Origin: CAYUZU01 sp964448675
Lineage (GTDB): Bacteria; Planctomycetota; Phycisphaerae; UBA1845; Fen-1342
Length of the DNA: 64,000 nucleotides
Assembly: GCA_964448675.1 (NCBI GenBank)
Contig: CAYUZU010000004.1
Coordinates: 186,001 to 250,000 of the forward strand
Reading direction: 5' to 3'
Below, piece after piece: positions 42,325 to 51,885 of this stretch. The notes below the pieces were generated by a model, which made no database searches, had not been told where the DNA came from, and worked only from the letters and a program-made list of their open reading frames with translations. The position numbers and the translations under genes are program-made. The stretch's first letter is position 1, and every line of letters starts with the position of its first letter.

Positions 42325-44529
42325 ATGGGCCTGCCCCGGTTTCGTGACCTGTTGAACATTGCAGAGCTTCAGCAGCTCATGGACCTCTTTTATCGGGCAA
42401 CTGCGATCCCGGTGGGTATCATCGACCCGCAGGGGGAAATCCTGGTCGCCACCGGCTGGCAGGACGTCTGCGCGAAGTTTCACCGCGTACACCCGATCAC
42501 CAGCGCCCGCTGCCAGGAGAGCGACGCATTCATCCAGGGCCACCTGATGGCCCGCGAGCAGATCGCCTATCGCTGCAAGAACGGGCTGTGGGACGTCGCG
42601 TTTCCGATCGTGATCGAAAACCACCATGTCGCCACGCTTTTCGTCGGACAATTCCTGTTCGAGGGGGAGACGATCGACAAGGGCCGGATTCGCGCGCAGG
42701 CGGACGAATGCGGCTTCGACTACGACGCCTACCTCGACGCCTGGCTGCACGTGCCGGTCTTCTCGCGGCAACGGCTGCAGGACGTGATGGCCTACTACCG
42801 GAGCTTCGTCGGGTTCCTGTCGCATCTGGCCCAACAGAACCTCCGGCTTTCCCGCGACGTCGAACACCGCAAGGCGGTCGAGCGCGAGCTCCATCGGCAC
42901 ATCGATTTCGTCGAGACCCTGCTCGAAGCCATGCCCGGCCCGATGTTTCACAAGGACGCCTCCGGCCGCTACCGCGGCTGCAACGACGCGTTCGCCCACG
43001 GCGTGCTCGGCCTCGACCCGTCACGCATTCTCGGTCGCACCACGCACGAGCTCTGGCCGGCGGTTCCGCGCGACACGATCGACGTGCACGACGCGCACGA
43101 CCGTGAGCTGCTCCAGCAGGGCGGGACGCGCCGCTACGAGTCGGCGGTCCGCTGCGCTGACGGTGTGGTCCGCCAGTTCCTGTACAGCAAGGCCAGCCTT
43201 GCGGACGGCGGAGACGGCATCGCCGGGATTGTCGTCATCATGGCCGACACGACCGAGCGTCATGCCACCGAGCGGCACATCCAGGAGCAGGCCGAGGCGC
43301 TGCGGGCCGCGAACCGGGCCCTGGAACACGCGATGGCGTCGGCGGAGGCGGCCAGCCAGGCCAAGAGCGAGTTCATCAGCAGCTTCAGCCACGAGATCCG
43401 CACGCCGATGACCGCCATCCTCGGCTACATGGACATGCTGCGCGAGGAGTGTCCCGCGGTGTGCAAGTTCGGCGGCGAATACCTGCCGGAATACGCCGAG
43501 ACGATCGCCCGCAACGGCCAGCACCTGCTGGAGCTGATCAACGACATCCTCGACCTCTCGAAGATCGAAGCCGGCAAGCTCGAGGTGGAACGGGTGCGCT
43601 GCGAGCCGGCCGAGATCGTCGACGAGGTGATGGCGCTGATGCAGGTGCAGGCGGCGGCCAAGGCATTGCCGCTGCGCGTGGTGCACGAAGGGGCCCTGCC
43701 ACGGGAGATCCTGACTGACCCGATGCGACTCCGCCAGATCCTGGTGAACCTGGTGGGCAACGCGATCAAGTTCACCGACCAGGGCGGGATCTGTCTGACC
43801 GTCCGTTTGCGCGACGCCGACGGGCCCGAACCTCGCATGCAGTTCGACGTCGCCGACAGCGGCATCGGCATGACCCCGTTGCAGCTCGAGCGCCTGTTCC
43901 ATCCGTTCGTGCAGGCCGAGCGCAGCACCGCGCGGCAGTTCGGCGGCACGGGGCTGGGCCTGATGATCAGCCAGCGCCTGGCGCACATGCTGGGGGGCGA
44001 CATCCAGGTCGAGAGCACGCCGGGCCGCGGCAGCCGCTTCATACTGGCGGTGGCGACCGGACCGCTGCAGGCGACGGACTTCGTCGCGCGGAACGGGGCC
44101 ACCATGGTGGCCGTGAAGCCGCCCGAGCCCGTCGTGACGGCCCCCCTGGGCTGTCGCATTCTGCTGGCCGAAGACGGACCCGACAACCAGCGGCTGATCA
44201 CGCGGCTGCTGGAACGCGCCGGGGCGACGGTGGCGGCGGTCGAGAATGGTCAGCTGGCCATCGAAGCGCTGGAGGCCGCCAGTTCGGCTGGCCAACCGTT
44301 CGACCTGGTGCTGATGGACATGCAGATGCCCGAGCTGGACGGGTTCGAGGCGACGCGGCGGCTGCGGCTGGCGGGGCAGACCATCCCGATCATCGCCCTG
44401 ACCGCGCACGCGATGCGGGGCGATCGCCAGTGCTGCCTGGACGCCGGCTGCGACGATTACCTGACCAAGCCGATCGACCGTGCGGCCCTGGTCGAGGCCG
44501 TCCGCAGTGCCGTCGGCGCCCAGCGATAG
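42325..44529 (+). CDS. hybrid histidine kinase with PocR and PAS sensor domains
   Basis: This 734-residue soluble kinase shows no membrane helix. A PocR domain (about 8-175) has the Cys motif ARCQESD (61-67) and the core YRCKNGLWDVAFPIVI. A PAS domain follows at 195-315. HisKA has His356 in SFSHEIRTPM, and HATPase_c spans about 440-580 with the N box LVNLVGNAIKF, DSGIGM and GGTGLGL. The C-terminal receiver (608-734) has Glu616/Asp617, Asp665 and Lys715. PocR is a ligand-binding domain first seen in the cobalamin/propanediol regulator. ATG 42325 follows AGGGGA; an upstream TTG at 42319 is the alternative. It probably senses a cytoplasmic metabolite. No dedicated response regulator gene is adjacent. 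Confidence 0.93.
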   Translation: MGLPRFRDLLNIAELQQLMDLFYRATAIPVGIIDPQGEILVATGWQDVCAKFHRVHPITSARCQESDAFIQGHLMAREQIAYRCKNGLWDVAFPIVIENHHVATLFVGQFLFEGETIDKGRIRAQADECGFDYDAYLDAWLHVPVFSRQRLQDVMAYYRSFVGFLSHLAQQNLRLSRDVEHRKAVERELHRHIDFVETLLEAMPGPMFHKDASGRYRGCNDAFAHGVLGLDPSRILGRTTHELWPAVPRDTIDVHDAHDRELLQQGGTRRYESAVRCADGVVRQFLYSKASLADGGDGIAGIVVIMADTTERHATERHIQEQAEALRAANRALEHAMASAEAASQAKSEFISSFSHEIRTPMTAILGYMDMLREECPAVCKFGGEYLPEYAETIARNGQHLLELINDILDLSKIEAGKLEVERVRCEPAEIVDEVMALMQVQAAAKALPLRVVHEGALPREILTDPMRLRQILVNLVGNAIKFTDQGGICLTVRLRDADGPEPRMQFDVADSGIGMTPLQLERLFHPFVQAERSTARQFGGTGLGLMISQRLAHMLGGDIQVESTPGRGSRFILAVATGPLQATDFVARNGATMVAVKPPEPVVTAPLGCRILLAEDGPDNQRLITRLLERAGATVAAVENGQLAIEALEAASSAGQPFDLVLMDMQMPELDGFEATRRLRLAGQTIPIIALTAHAMRGDRQCCLDAGCDDYLTKPIDRAALVEAVRSAVGAQR

Positions 44530-44602
44530 GCAACACCGGCGCGTGACGATCGAGGCGCAATACGCTGGGGACTGGGGGACGTTTGGCAGTGCGATAGGGG
44601 GT

Positions 44603-44631
44603 GGCGCGGCGAGCGCATGGCCCGCCGCGCC
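44603..44631. terminator. bidirectional hairpin between convergent kinase and gdhA genes
   Basis: GGCGCGGCG (44603-44611) and CGCCGCGCC (44623-44631) form a perfect nine-pair stem with an 11-base loop between the convergent histidine kinase and gdhA genes. No T run follows on either strand. Confidence 0.5.
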
Positions 44632-44652
44632 CTGGACCCGTAGGCCGGTTGA

Positions 44653-46011
44653 TCAGACGACGCCCTGATCCATCATGGCGTTGGCGACCTTGAGGAAGCC
44701 GGCAATGTTCGCCCCGTTCACGTAGTTGCCCGGGGTGCCGTACTCTTCGGCCGTCTTGCGGCAGTTCTCGTGAATGTTGATCATGATCTGGTGCAGCTTC
44801 TGGTCGACCTCTTCGCGCGTCCAGGCGATGCGCATCGAGTTCTGGCTCATTTCCAGACCGGAGACGGCCACGCCGCCGGCGTTGGCGGCCTTGCCCGGCC
44901 CGTAGAGGATCTTGTTCTCGAGGAAGACGTTCACGCCGTCCGGGGTGGTCGGCATGTTGGCGCCCTCGGAGACGCAGTAGCAGCCGTTCTTGACGAGATT
45001 GTTGGCGTCGTTGACGTTGATCTCGTTCTGGGTGGCGCTGGGCAGCGCGACGTCGCACTTGACGGACCACAGGTTGTTGTGGTCGGCGCCGGGGTCGGTC
45101 TCGTGGTACTTGGCGCTCTTGTACTTGTCGACGTACTCCTTGATGCGGCCGCGCTTGACGTTCTTGAGGTTCATCACGAACGCGAGCTTGTCGCGGTCGA
45201 TGCCGTCTTCGTCGACGATGAAGCCGTTGGAGTCGGAGAAGGTCAGCGGCTTGCCGCCGAGGTCGAGCACCTTCTCGGTGGCGAACTGGGCGACGTTGCC
45301 CGAGCCGGAGACGACCACGCGCTTGCCGGACAGCGACTCGCCGCGGGATTTGAGCATCTCTTCGGCGAAGTAGACCTCGCCGTAGCCGGTGGCCTCGGGA
45401 CGAATCAGCGAGCCGCCCCAGTTGAGGCCCTTGCCGGTGAGCACGCCGACGAATTCACGGGTGAGCTTCTTCCACTGGCCGAACATGAAGCCGATCTCGC
45501 GGCCGCCGACGCCGATGTCACCGGCGGGGACGTCGACATTGTGACCGATATGGCGGTAGAGCTCGGACATGAAGGACTGGCAGAAGCGCATGACTTCCAT
45601 GTCGCTCTTGCCCTTGGGGTCGAAGTCCGAGCCGCCCTTGCCACCGCCCATGGGCAGGGTGGTGAGTGCGTTCTTGAAGATCTGCTCGAAGCCGAGGAAC
45701 TTGATGATGCCGAGGTTGACCGAGGGGTGGAAGCGGAGGCCGCCCTTGTACGGGCCGATGGCCGAGTTGAACTCGACACGCATGCCGCGGTTGACGTGGA
45801 CATCGCCCCGGTCGTCCACCCAGGGGACGCGGAACATGATAACGCGCTCGGGCTCGACGACCCGCTCGAGGATCTTCGCCTTCTGGTACTCGGGGTGCCG
45901 ATCCAGGACCGGCATGAGCGACTCGACCACTTCCTGGACCGCCTGGTGGAACTCCTTCTGTTCGGGGTTCTTGGCGGTCACACCTTGCATGAAGGCCTCT
46001 ACACTGGACAT
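44653..46011 (-). CDS. gdhA: glutamate dehydrogenase (hexameric, probably NADP-type)
   Basis: This 452-residue cytoplasmic enzyme makes glutamate from 2-oxoglutarate and ammonium. Diagnostic segments are FRVPWVDDRGDVHVNRGMRV, PYKGGLRFHPSVNLGIIKFL, LPMGGGKGGSDFDPKGKS with the catalytic lysine, VPAGDIGVGGREIGFMFGQW, and the dinucleotide fold VVVSGSGNVAQFATEK. Length and GGREIG/KLTREF context match the 450-residue bacterial class that usually prefers NADPH. ATG 46011 follows GGAG, while the longer frame starts without support. A promoter-like sequence far upstream suggests a long leader. Confidence 0.95.
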   Translation of the reverse strand: MSSVEAFMQGVTAKNPEQKEFHQAVQEVVESLMPVLDRHPEYQKAKILERVVEPERVIMFRVPWVDDRGDVHVNRGMRVEFNSAIGPYKGGLRFHPSVNLGIIKFLGFEQIFKNALTTLPMGGGKGGSDFDPKGKSDMEVMRFCQSFMSELYRHIGHNVDVPAGDIGVGGREIGFMFGQWKKLTREFVGVLTGKGLNWGGSLIRPEATGYGEVYFAEEMLKSRGESLSGKRVVVSGSGNVAQFATEKVLDLGGKPLTFSDSNGFIVDEDGIDRDKLAFVMNLKNVKRGRIKEYVDKYKSAKYHETDPGADHNNLWSVKCDVALPSATQNEINVNDANNLVKNGCYCVSEGANMPTTPDGVNVFLENKILYGPGKAANAGGVAVSGLEMSQNSMRIAWTREEVDQKLHQIMINIHENCRKTAEEYGTPGNYVNGANIAGFLKVANAMMDQGVV

Positions 46012-46414
46012 GAACGATCTCCATTCGCGTTGAGAACACGCCGCCGCTGCGACCCTCCAGGACGCCACGAGCGACTTTGATCAGGAAGCAGGAACGGCCT
46101 CCGAACCGTCCCCGAGCCGGTTGCGCGCCGACAAATGCTGTCTGGAATTGGGGAAAGAAACGGCTTGCTACCGCTGCCAGGCATGCTTGCAGAAACCGGT
46201 ACCCGTGGCCTAATCCGCGGGTCAATGAGCCGCGACGGCGCCGCCGTCCGGCCTCCGGCAAAGATGGTGACGGGCATCTCACAACCCGTGTGACGCCATC
46301 GGTGGAAGGCCCCCGCGACATACTCGCAGTGCCACCGACAAGACGGGTATTGTGCCACAACCGGCAGCGGATTTCAAGCGGTGCGCTGCCATGGGCCGCG
46401 GAAAACCCTGAGAA
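46012..46414 (-). promoter_or_regulatory. 403-base gap holding a putative gdhA promoter and long leader
   Basis: On the minus strand, TTGAAA (46377-46372), a 17-base spacer and CACAAT (46354-46349) resemble a sigma70-type promoter. If used, gdhA mRNA would carry a leader of about 330 bases. I looked for glutamine- and glycine-riboswitch-like motifs and saw none. The start of the gap also contains the 3' flank of the GH2-PA14 gene (its TAA is at 46415). No open frame of note lies here. Confidence 0.35.
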
Positions 46415-49400
46415 TTACCGTGTTTTCCGCCGCGCCTGCATGAGGAAATTGCAGAACAGCTTGCGCACCATGTCCGCCGTACCGGTCGCGGTGTTCAAAG
46501 ACCGTTTCAGGTCGAGTGTCGACAACACAATCCGACCTTTTCCGTGCGGTATGACCCCGACCGCTGTCGCGATCGCGTGGTGATGGCCGCTGACCATCCC
46601 CACGACCGCTTCTTCACCATCGATCAGCAACCCGTGACGGTCCGCTTCATAGCGCGCCAGCTCTTGGTATTCCCAGTTGAGTCCCTGGTTCACCGGCAAC
46701 CCTGCAAACAGCGGGTGCTCCCGCACGAAGAAGTTGCTGCCCAGCCAGTACAGCCCGCCCTGCAGCCAGCCTCGATATTGCACCAGGCCTTCCTGATCCA
46801 GGAAACGCGCCCACGACGCCGCATGATCCATCAGCAGGGCCGTCGTGCCGTGCTCCGACACCCGCCGCAGCAACGCACGCCCCGTCTCATGGGCACCCTG
46901 CATCGCCCCCGGCGTCGTCCAGGCCAGGCGGATCAGCCCGCGGCCCGGCTTCTGGTAGAACTCGACGCGGATCTCGTAGCGCCGGCCCGCCTCGAGCTCG
47001 ATTTCGCGGCTGGTCTGCGTCAGACAGCGTGCCGCCGACCATGTTTCGTAGTCCGTCCATTCGTCGACCAGGGCCTGCCCGTCTACCCACAGCCGGGCGC
47101 CGTCGTCATGCGTCAGGTAGAACGTGTACGGGCCGGACTCGGGCGGCACCAGCCACCCCGTCCAGCGGACGCTGTAGTCGCTCGCGCCGACCGCGCTGTC
47201 CGGGCCGTCGGTCCACTCGAAGTCGAGCGTGGCATCCACCCGCTTCAGCGCCGCCGCGTCAAAATCCCGGCCCCGGAAATACTCGCCCAGCAGCCCGCCG
47301 CGATGCCCCTCTGCCGGCACCAGGCATTCTTTCGGCACGATCGCCCGCGGGTAGGGGTCGTAGCCCTCCGCCAGGACGTAGTCCAGTTCGCTGGCGTGCG
47401 GACTCCAGAGCGGCAATTCGAACTCGGTCTGGTCCGCGATGAACTTCCGCCCCGCCGTCCCGTCGCCGAGCAGCACCCCGTTCAGCGGCAGGTCGCCTGG
47501 CTGCCAGTCCACCAGGAACGCTTCGTCGAAGCCGGTAGCGGCGTCCTGGCCGTCGGCCCCGCGCAGCACCGCCCGTAGCGTGTAACGGCCCGCGCCTGCG
47601 TCGGCCTGGATATTCACGTCAGCCGCAAGCAGCTCGCCGAAGGTCTCGCCGCCGCTGACGGGCACGGTGCGCTCTTCCGACCAGAGCTCGTGTCCGCGCT
47701 CGTCCTCCAGCCACATGTGCAGCGTGAAGTCGCCGTGCAGGTTCCGCTCGTTGATGATGTGGAAGTCCGCGTAGAGCTGCACCGGCGGCCGGCCGACCTT
47801 TTCGTGGAGCTTGACCGCGATATACAGGGGCTGATTGTAGTGCGCCAGGATCGCGGGGTCGCCCTTGAGGTTCCGGAAGCAGTCGACCAGCCCCGAGTGG
47901 TTCTCCCACTTCTGCGATTCCCACCCGTTGATGACATAGCCGTCGGTGCTGTTGCCCAGCCGCGCATTCTCGATGATCCGACCCTGGTAGTAGTACGCGA
48001 TCTGCGCACAGCGCCGGATGAGCTCGTCCACCGTCCGGAAGAACTTGCCCCACGCCTTCTTTTCGAAGGCCTGCGCGTACGCGTCGTGCCACGCGCGATA
48101 GTCCGCCCCGTCCCAGCCGTCGGACTGCTTCTCGAGCGCCCGGGCGATGCTGCCCAGCAGCGGCGGCGTTCCGATCGCGCCTTCCTCACCCCAGAACACG
48201 ATCTCGCGGATGTTCGTCGTATGCAGCCGGTACTCGTTCCGCCCCTTGTAGAACGCGTCGCGATAGACGCCCGGGCCGGCGGCGTGGTGTTCATCGCACC
48301 AGCCGGAGATGTGCAGTTGCTCGTCATACGGCCGCACGTGCAGCTTGGTCGCGTCCTCGGCCCCGGCCCGGTTCCAGCCCGACGTGAACGTGATCGTCCG
48401 GGTCGGGTCCAGTGCCCGGGCATCGACCATGTCGCGCTCGACCCGCACGTGCGGCGGCCGGTCGGCCTCGTTCACCAGGTTGTAGATCGCCAGCGAGGGG
48501 TGGTTGCGATCACGCCGCACCATCCGCAGGAACTGCGCGCGGGCCCAGGCGTAACTGAACTCGTCGCCGCCGCGACACCAGTACCCGCCCGGCTCGGCGT
48601 AATAGAGTAGACCCGCCTCGTCGGCTGCATCGAGCAGCAGCGGCTGCGCCATGCCGCGATGGAAATGGCACATGTTCAAGCCGAGTGCCTTGGCCGCCGC
48701 CATGTTCTTTTCGACCAGCGTCGGGCTCGGCACGCTCCCGGTGATCGGCCAGAACCCCCAACTGATCGCACTGCGCAACACGATCCGCCAACCGTTGAGC
48801 CGGAATACGGCCCGCTCACCGATACCCTCCGGCGCAAACCAGCGAAAGCCGAACCGCACGGCGTGCTCGTCCCCAGCCGGCAAGCTCACCCGGCACACGT
48901 GCAGATGCGGGTGGTCGACATGCCAGTGCTTGGGATTGTCGACGTGGGCCGTGTGGGTGATGACGTGCTCGCCCGGCGGCAACTCGACCCCCACGATCAC
49001 GTGCTCGTAGATGGCCTGCCCCGGCCGGTCCACCTCGGCGATCTGCACATGAACGTCGTGCTGCACCGCCTGCCCGCCCGTGTTGCGAAGCGTGATCTCA
49101 ATGTCGATCTCGTTGACCGGCGGCTTGTTCTTGATGAACACATCTGCAATATGAACCGCATCAACAATCAGGAGACGCACCGGCCCCGTGATCCCGCCGA
49201 AGCCGTGACTCGGCGGCGTGGTATAGCGCCCCCAGCGGAAGACGTCGAAGTCCTCCCAACTGAAGTTGCCGTTGGGATCGGTGACCCGCACCGCGAGGGC
49301 GTTGGTCGCGCCGGGGCGCACGTGATCAGTGACATCGATCTCGAACGGTGTGTTACCGACGAGGTCGTAGCCGACGAGCTGCTCGTTGAGGAACACCTCG

Positions 49401-49720
49401 GCCCGCATCCGGACCGCGTCGAACTGCAACAGGCAGCGCTGGCCGGGCCCGACCGCGGGCACGTTTAGGGTCCGCCACCACCAGCTCACGCCCTGGTAAT
49501 CGCCGAACTCGTTCCAGCAGGATTGCTCGACCGTGCCGGGGACGCTGACGGACGCACCGCGGCCGTCGAGGGCCTGCCAGCCGCCCGTGGGTGGATTGAC
49601 GGGGAGGCCGGTCACGTCTACCGGGGGCAGGTGAAGCGTATCCTCGCGCCACGATGCCTCCGTGTCGCGCCACAGCTTCCATCCGTCGCCGCCGAGTTCC
49701 ACAGCATTGCGCGTGGTCAT
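46415..49720 (-). CDS. glycoside hydrolase family 2 enzyme with inserted PA14 domain
   Basis: The product has 1101 residues from ATG 49720 behind GGGAGAG. No signal peptide is present, so it is probably cytoplasmic. The GH2 N-terminal jelly roll (about 30-200) and an immunoglobulin-like domain precede the barrel (about 330-620) with probable acid/base Glu in IYNLVNEADR and a candidate nucleophile in VFWGEEG. A PA14-type carbohydrate-binding domain follows (809-940: GLLGEYF, SVRWTGWLVPPESGPYTF, HDDGARLWVDG). A final segment of about 150 residues resembles a GATase-like/trehalose-utilisation fold. Substrate could be a beta-galactoside, glucuronide or mannoside; motifs do not decide. Confidence 0.85.
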   Translation of the reverse strand: MTTRNAVELGGDGWKLWRDTEASWREDTLHLPPVDVTGLPVNPPTGGWQALDGRGASVSVPGTVEQSCWNEFGDYQGVSWWWRTLNVPAVGPGQRCLLQFDAVRMRAEVFLNEQLVGYDLVGNTPFEIDVTDHVRPGATNALAVRVTDPNGNFSWEDFDVFRWGRYTTPPSHGFGGITGPVRLLIVDAVHIADVFIKNKPPVNEIDIEITLRNTGGQAVQHDVHVQIAEVDRPGQAIYEHVIVGVELPPGEHVITHTAHVDNPKHWHVDHPHLHVCRVSLPAGDEHAVRFGFRWFAPEGIGERAVFRLNGWRIVLRSAISWGFWPITGSVPSPTLVEKNMAAAKALGLNMCHFHRGMAQPLLLDAADEAGLLYYAEPGGYWCRGGDEFSYAWARAQFLRMVRRDRNHPSLAIYNLVNEADRPPHVRVERDMVDARALDPTRTITFTSGWNRAGAEDATKLHVRPYDEQLHISGWCDEHHAAGPGVYRDAFYKGRNEYRLHTTNIREIVFWGEEGAIGTPPLLGSIARALEKQSDGWDGADYRAWHDAYAQAFEKKAWGKFFRTVDELIRRCAQIAYYYQGRIIENARLGNSTDGYVINGWESQKWENHSGLVDCFRNLKGDPAILAHYNQPLYIAVKLHEKVGRPPVQLYADFHIINERNLHGDFTLHMWLEDERGHELWSEERTVPVSGGETFGELLAADVNIQADAGAGRYTLRAVLRGADGQDAATGFDEAFLVDWQPGDLPLNGVLLGDGTAGRKFIADQTEFELPLWSPHASELDYVLAEGYDPYPRAIVPKECLVPAEGHRGGLLGEYFRGRDFDAAALKRVDATLDFEWTDGPDSAVGASDYSVRWTGWLVPPESGPYTFYLTHDDGARLWVDGQALVDEWTDYETWSAARCLTQTSREIELEAGRRYEIRVEFYQKPGRGLIRLAWTTPGAMQGAHETGRALLRRVSEHGTTALLMDHAASWARFLDQEGLVQYRGWLQGGLYWLGSNFFVREHPLFAGLPVNQGLNWEYQELARYEADRHGLLIDGEEAVVGMVSGHHHAIATAVGVIPHGKGRIVLSTLDLKRSLNTATGTADMVRKLFCNFLMQARRKTR

Positions 49721-50212
49721 ATTCACTCTCCCAGGTCGGTGGTCGCCAGGGTTGGGGGCGCCCGCCGACTCGGCGCATTGTGGCCCGCGGGCGCCGCGTG
49801 GCAAGCGCCGGGCGCTGTGCGCGGCCAAAAGGGCCTCGAACGGCCTGAATTATGGTTCAGCCAGGCGGGGGAGTGCTCCCGCGGCGGGAACGCTTTGGGG
49901 CGTCCCTGCCGGCACGCTCTCCGACTCTGCGCGCCGCGCATATGCGGACCGGGGATCGCAGAACGCCGCTGCCTGTCGGCCTCTTCATGCGTGAAACAGC
50001 GCCCGCCTGCGCCTACCTGAATCCCCGTATGCTTCTGCCCGATAGCGCAAGCAGTTGTATCCCAGCCGCGGAGTCCCGGCACGATGCCGTGCCTCCACCC
50101 CAGTGGTCCGCTCGCCGGGCGAGCTCGCGCGTCAAGCGTGCGGCGGCGACCACGCGTCCACAGCCGTTTCGAGGCAAGGTGCCCCCTCCGCGCACGGTAG
50201 CAGGAGTTGAAA
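49721..50212. other. 492-base divergent gap, GH2-PA14 gene to beta-helix lipoprotein gene
   Basis: Ribosome sites lie at both ends (GGGAGAG for the minus gene, CAGGAG at 50201 for the plus gene). A perfect hairpin GGCACG-ATGC-CGTGCC sits at 50078-50093. No coding frame with credible codon use and no known RNA motif was seen. Promoters for both genes must lie here, but none stands out. Confidence 0.4.
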
Positions 50213-51736
50213 ATGTCTGCGCGTTCGTTTCCCTGGCAGCGTAAGTGGTCCCTGGCGTTCCTGGTGGGCATGCTGCTGGCGAGTTGTGCTCCGGAGACGA
50301 GAGACGGGGCTGGCGGCGGTGTCGCTCCCGAGGATGATCCGATCGGGGCGATCACGGACGATCTCATGAATCCCGGCGGCGACGGCGGCGATGCTGGCGG
50401 GGGGGCGGTCGACGATGGCACGGGGGGCGGGGGTGATGATCCGCCTCCATCGAATGACGACGACGATCCGGTGGTCATCGACGATCCCGGCGACGGTGGT
50501 GACGATGATGACGTGGCCGTTTCGACCGGCACGCCACTTGATTTGACCAACGCGATCTACGCCGACGAAGTAGCGCCTTACTGGAACGCCGACGACGCGA
50601 CGGCCTGTCTGCAGAACGCGATCGACCAGGCGCGGGCGGGCGAAGTGGTCGTCGTGCGCGACATGGGGTCGCCATGGCTGGTCAGCGCGCAGATCGACCT
50701 GAAAGACGACATCGGCCTGCAGTTCCTGGGCAACTGCACGCTGCAGGCGATTCCAGGTGCCCTGGAGAACGGCCAGCACCTGCTGAATGCGCAATACCGC
50801 AACAACGTCGTCGTCGCTGGCCCGTATTTTTCGGGTACGCCGACCGCCTGGCTGCGCATTCCGCCTGACGCGATCGAGGGCGAGCATCGCCATGCGATGC
50901 TCATCACTTCGGCAACGAACGTGCATGTCAGCAACCTCGGGTTTACGAGTTCCGGCGGTGACGGTGTGTATGTCGGCGGGACGTCCAACATCGCGGTCGT
51001 CGACTGCGTGATGGCTGACAATGATCGCTGCGGCCTGGCGATCACCGGCGGCGCGGACATCCTGATCGCCCGTTGCCGCATCACCAACACGCGCAGCCAG
51101 GGCGGCGTTCTGGTCGAGGCCAATGAACCCTGGCCAGGGTTTCCGCCGGCGGCGATCCGGCGGGTGACCCTCCGCGACTGTGTGTCCGCTTACAACCAGA
51201 TGCACGGCTTCACGGTCAACATCACCGCGATGACGGCCGACGGTGAAATCGACATCACGTTCGAGAACTGCGAGATGTACGGCAACGCCACCAGCGGCCA
51301 GGGCGCCGACATCCAATTGATCCGGACGATCGGGCAATCAACGTCGCCGCCGGGCACGATCCGTTTCATTAACTGCCACTCGCACGATAGCGAGGCCCTC
51401 GGATTGCGCCTGTACTGGCCTGCCGACGGCACGCCCGCCCTGCATCACACCAACGTCGTGTTCGACGGGTGCTCGTGGGAGAACTCGCGCTCGGGCGACC
51501 CCACCCTGGGGCCGCTCGTGTTCCGCGAACTCGACAGCACCGCCGGCGTACCCGGGCAGGTGCAGTTCATCAACAACTGCACGATCCTCGACAGCAACCC
51601 GCGGCAGCCAATACACTTCATCTTCTCGACGCTGCCGTGCTCGTACGTATTCGGTGACCTGCATTTCGTGAACAGCAGCGCCCGCACGCAGGAGCCGGCC
51701 GGCGCCCTGCCCAACCTGACGTTCCATTACGAGTAG
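50213..51736 (+). CDS. lipoprotein with right-handed parallel beta-helix
   Basis: The product has 507 residues from ATG 50213, spaced six bases from GGAG. The lipoprotein signal ends LLASCAP. An extremely acidic Gly/Asp-rich linker follows, about residues 40-105 (GGGGDDPPPSNDDDDPVVID), then a pectate-lyase-like parallel beta-helix with repeated strands such as VHVSNLGFTSSGGDGVYVGG, IAVVDCVMADNDRCGLAITG and ILIARCRITNTRSQGG. Such proteins bind or cleave polysaccharides at the cell surface. No catalytic residue set can be named. The linker would tether the helix away from the membrane, and its aspartates could bind calcium. Confidence 0.82.
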   Translation: MSARSFPWQRKWSLAFLVGMLLASCAPETRDGAGGGVAPEDDPIGAITDDLMNPGGDGGDAGGGAVDDGTGGGGDDPPPSNDDDDPVVIDDPGDGGDDDDVAVSTGTPLDLTNAIYADEVAPYWNADDATACLQNAIDQARAGEVVVVRDMGSPWLVSAQIDLKDDIGLQFLGNCTLQAIPGALENGQHLLNAQYRNNVVVAGPYFSGTPTAWLRIPPDAIEGEHRHAMLITSATNVHVSNLGFTSSGGDGVYVGGTSNIAVVDCVMADNDRCGLAITGGADILIARCRITNTRSQGGVLVEANEPWPGFPPAAIRRVTLRDCVSAYNQMHGFTVNITAMTADGEIDITFENCEMYGNATSGQGADIQLIRTIGQSTSPPGTIRFINCHSHDSEALGLRLYWPADGTPALHHTNVVFDGCSWENSRSGDPTLGPLVFRELDSTAGVPGQVQFINNCTILDSNPRQPIHFIFSTLPCSYVFGDLHFVNSSARTQEPAGALPNLTFHYE

Positions 51737-51885
51737 CAAGGTCGCTCCTGGTGCGCGCGCCGCGGGCCCGCGGCGCGCCGCACCGGGGCCGGACCGTCGG
51801 CGGTTTGACACCTCCGGCCATCTCGCGTCCAATCGGCGTGGTTTCGTGCACGTCGTCGACCAGACGAGATGGAGGAGGCGCCATC

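Noticed and set aside
46012..46414. Glutamine or glycine riboswitch before gdhA
   Set aside because: No conserved core of either family was visible in the leader.
49721..50212. Cyclic-di-GMP riboswitch or other structured RNA in the divergent gap
   Set aside because: Only one short hairpin was found and none of the conserved riboswitch core sequence.
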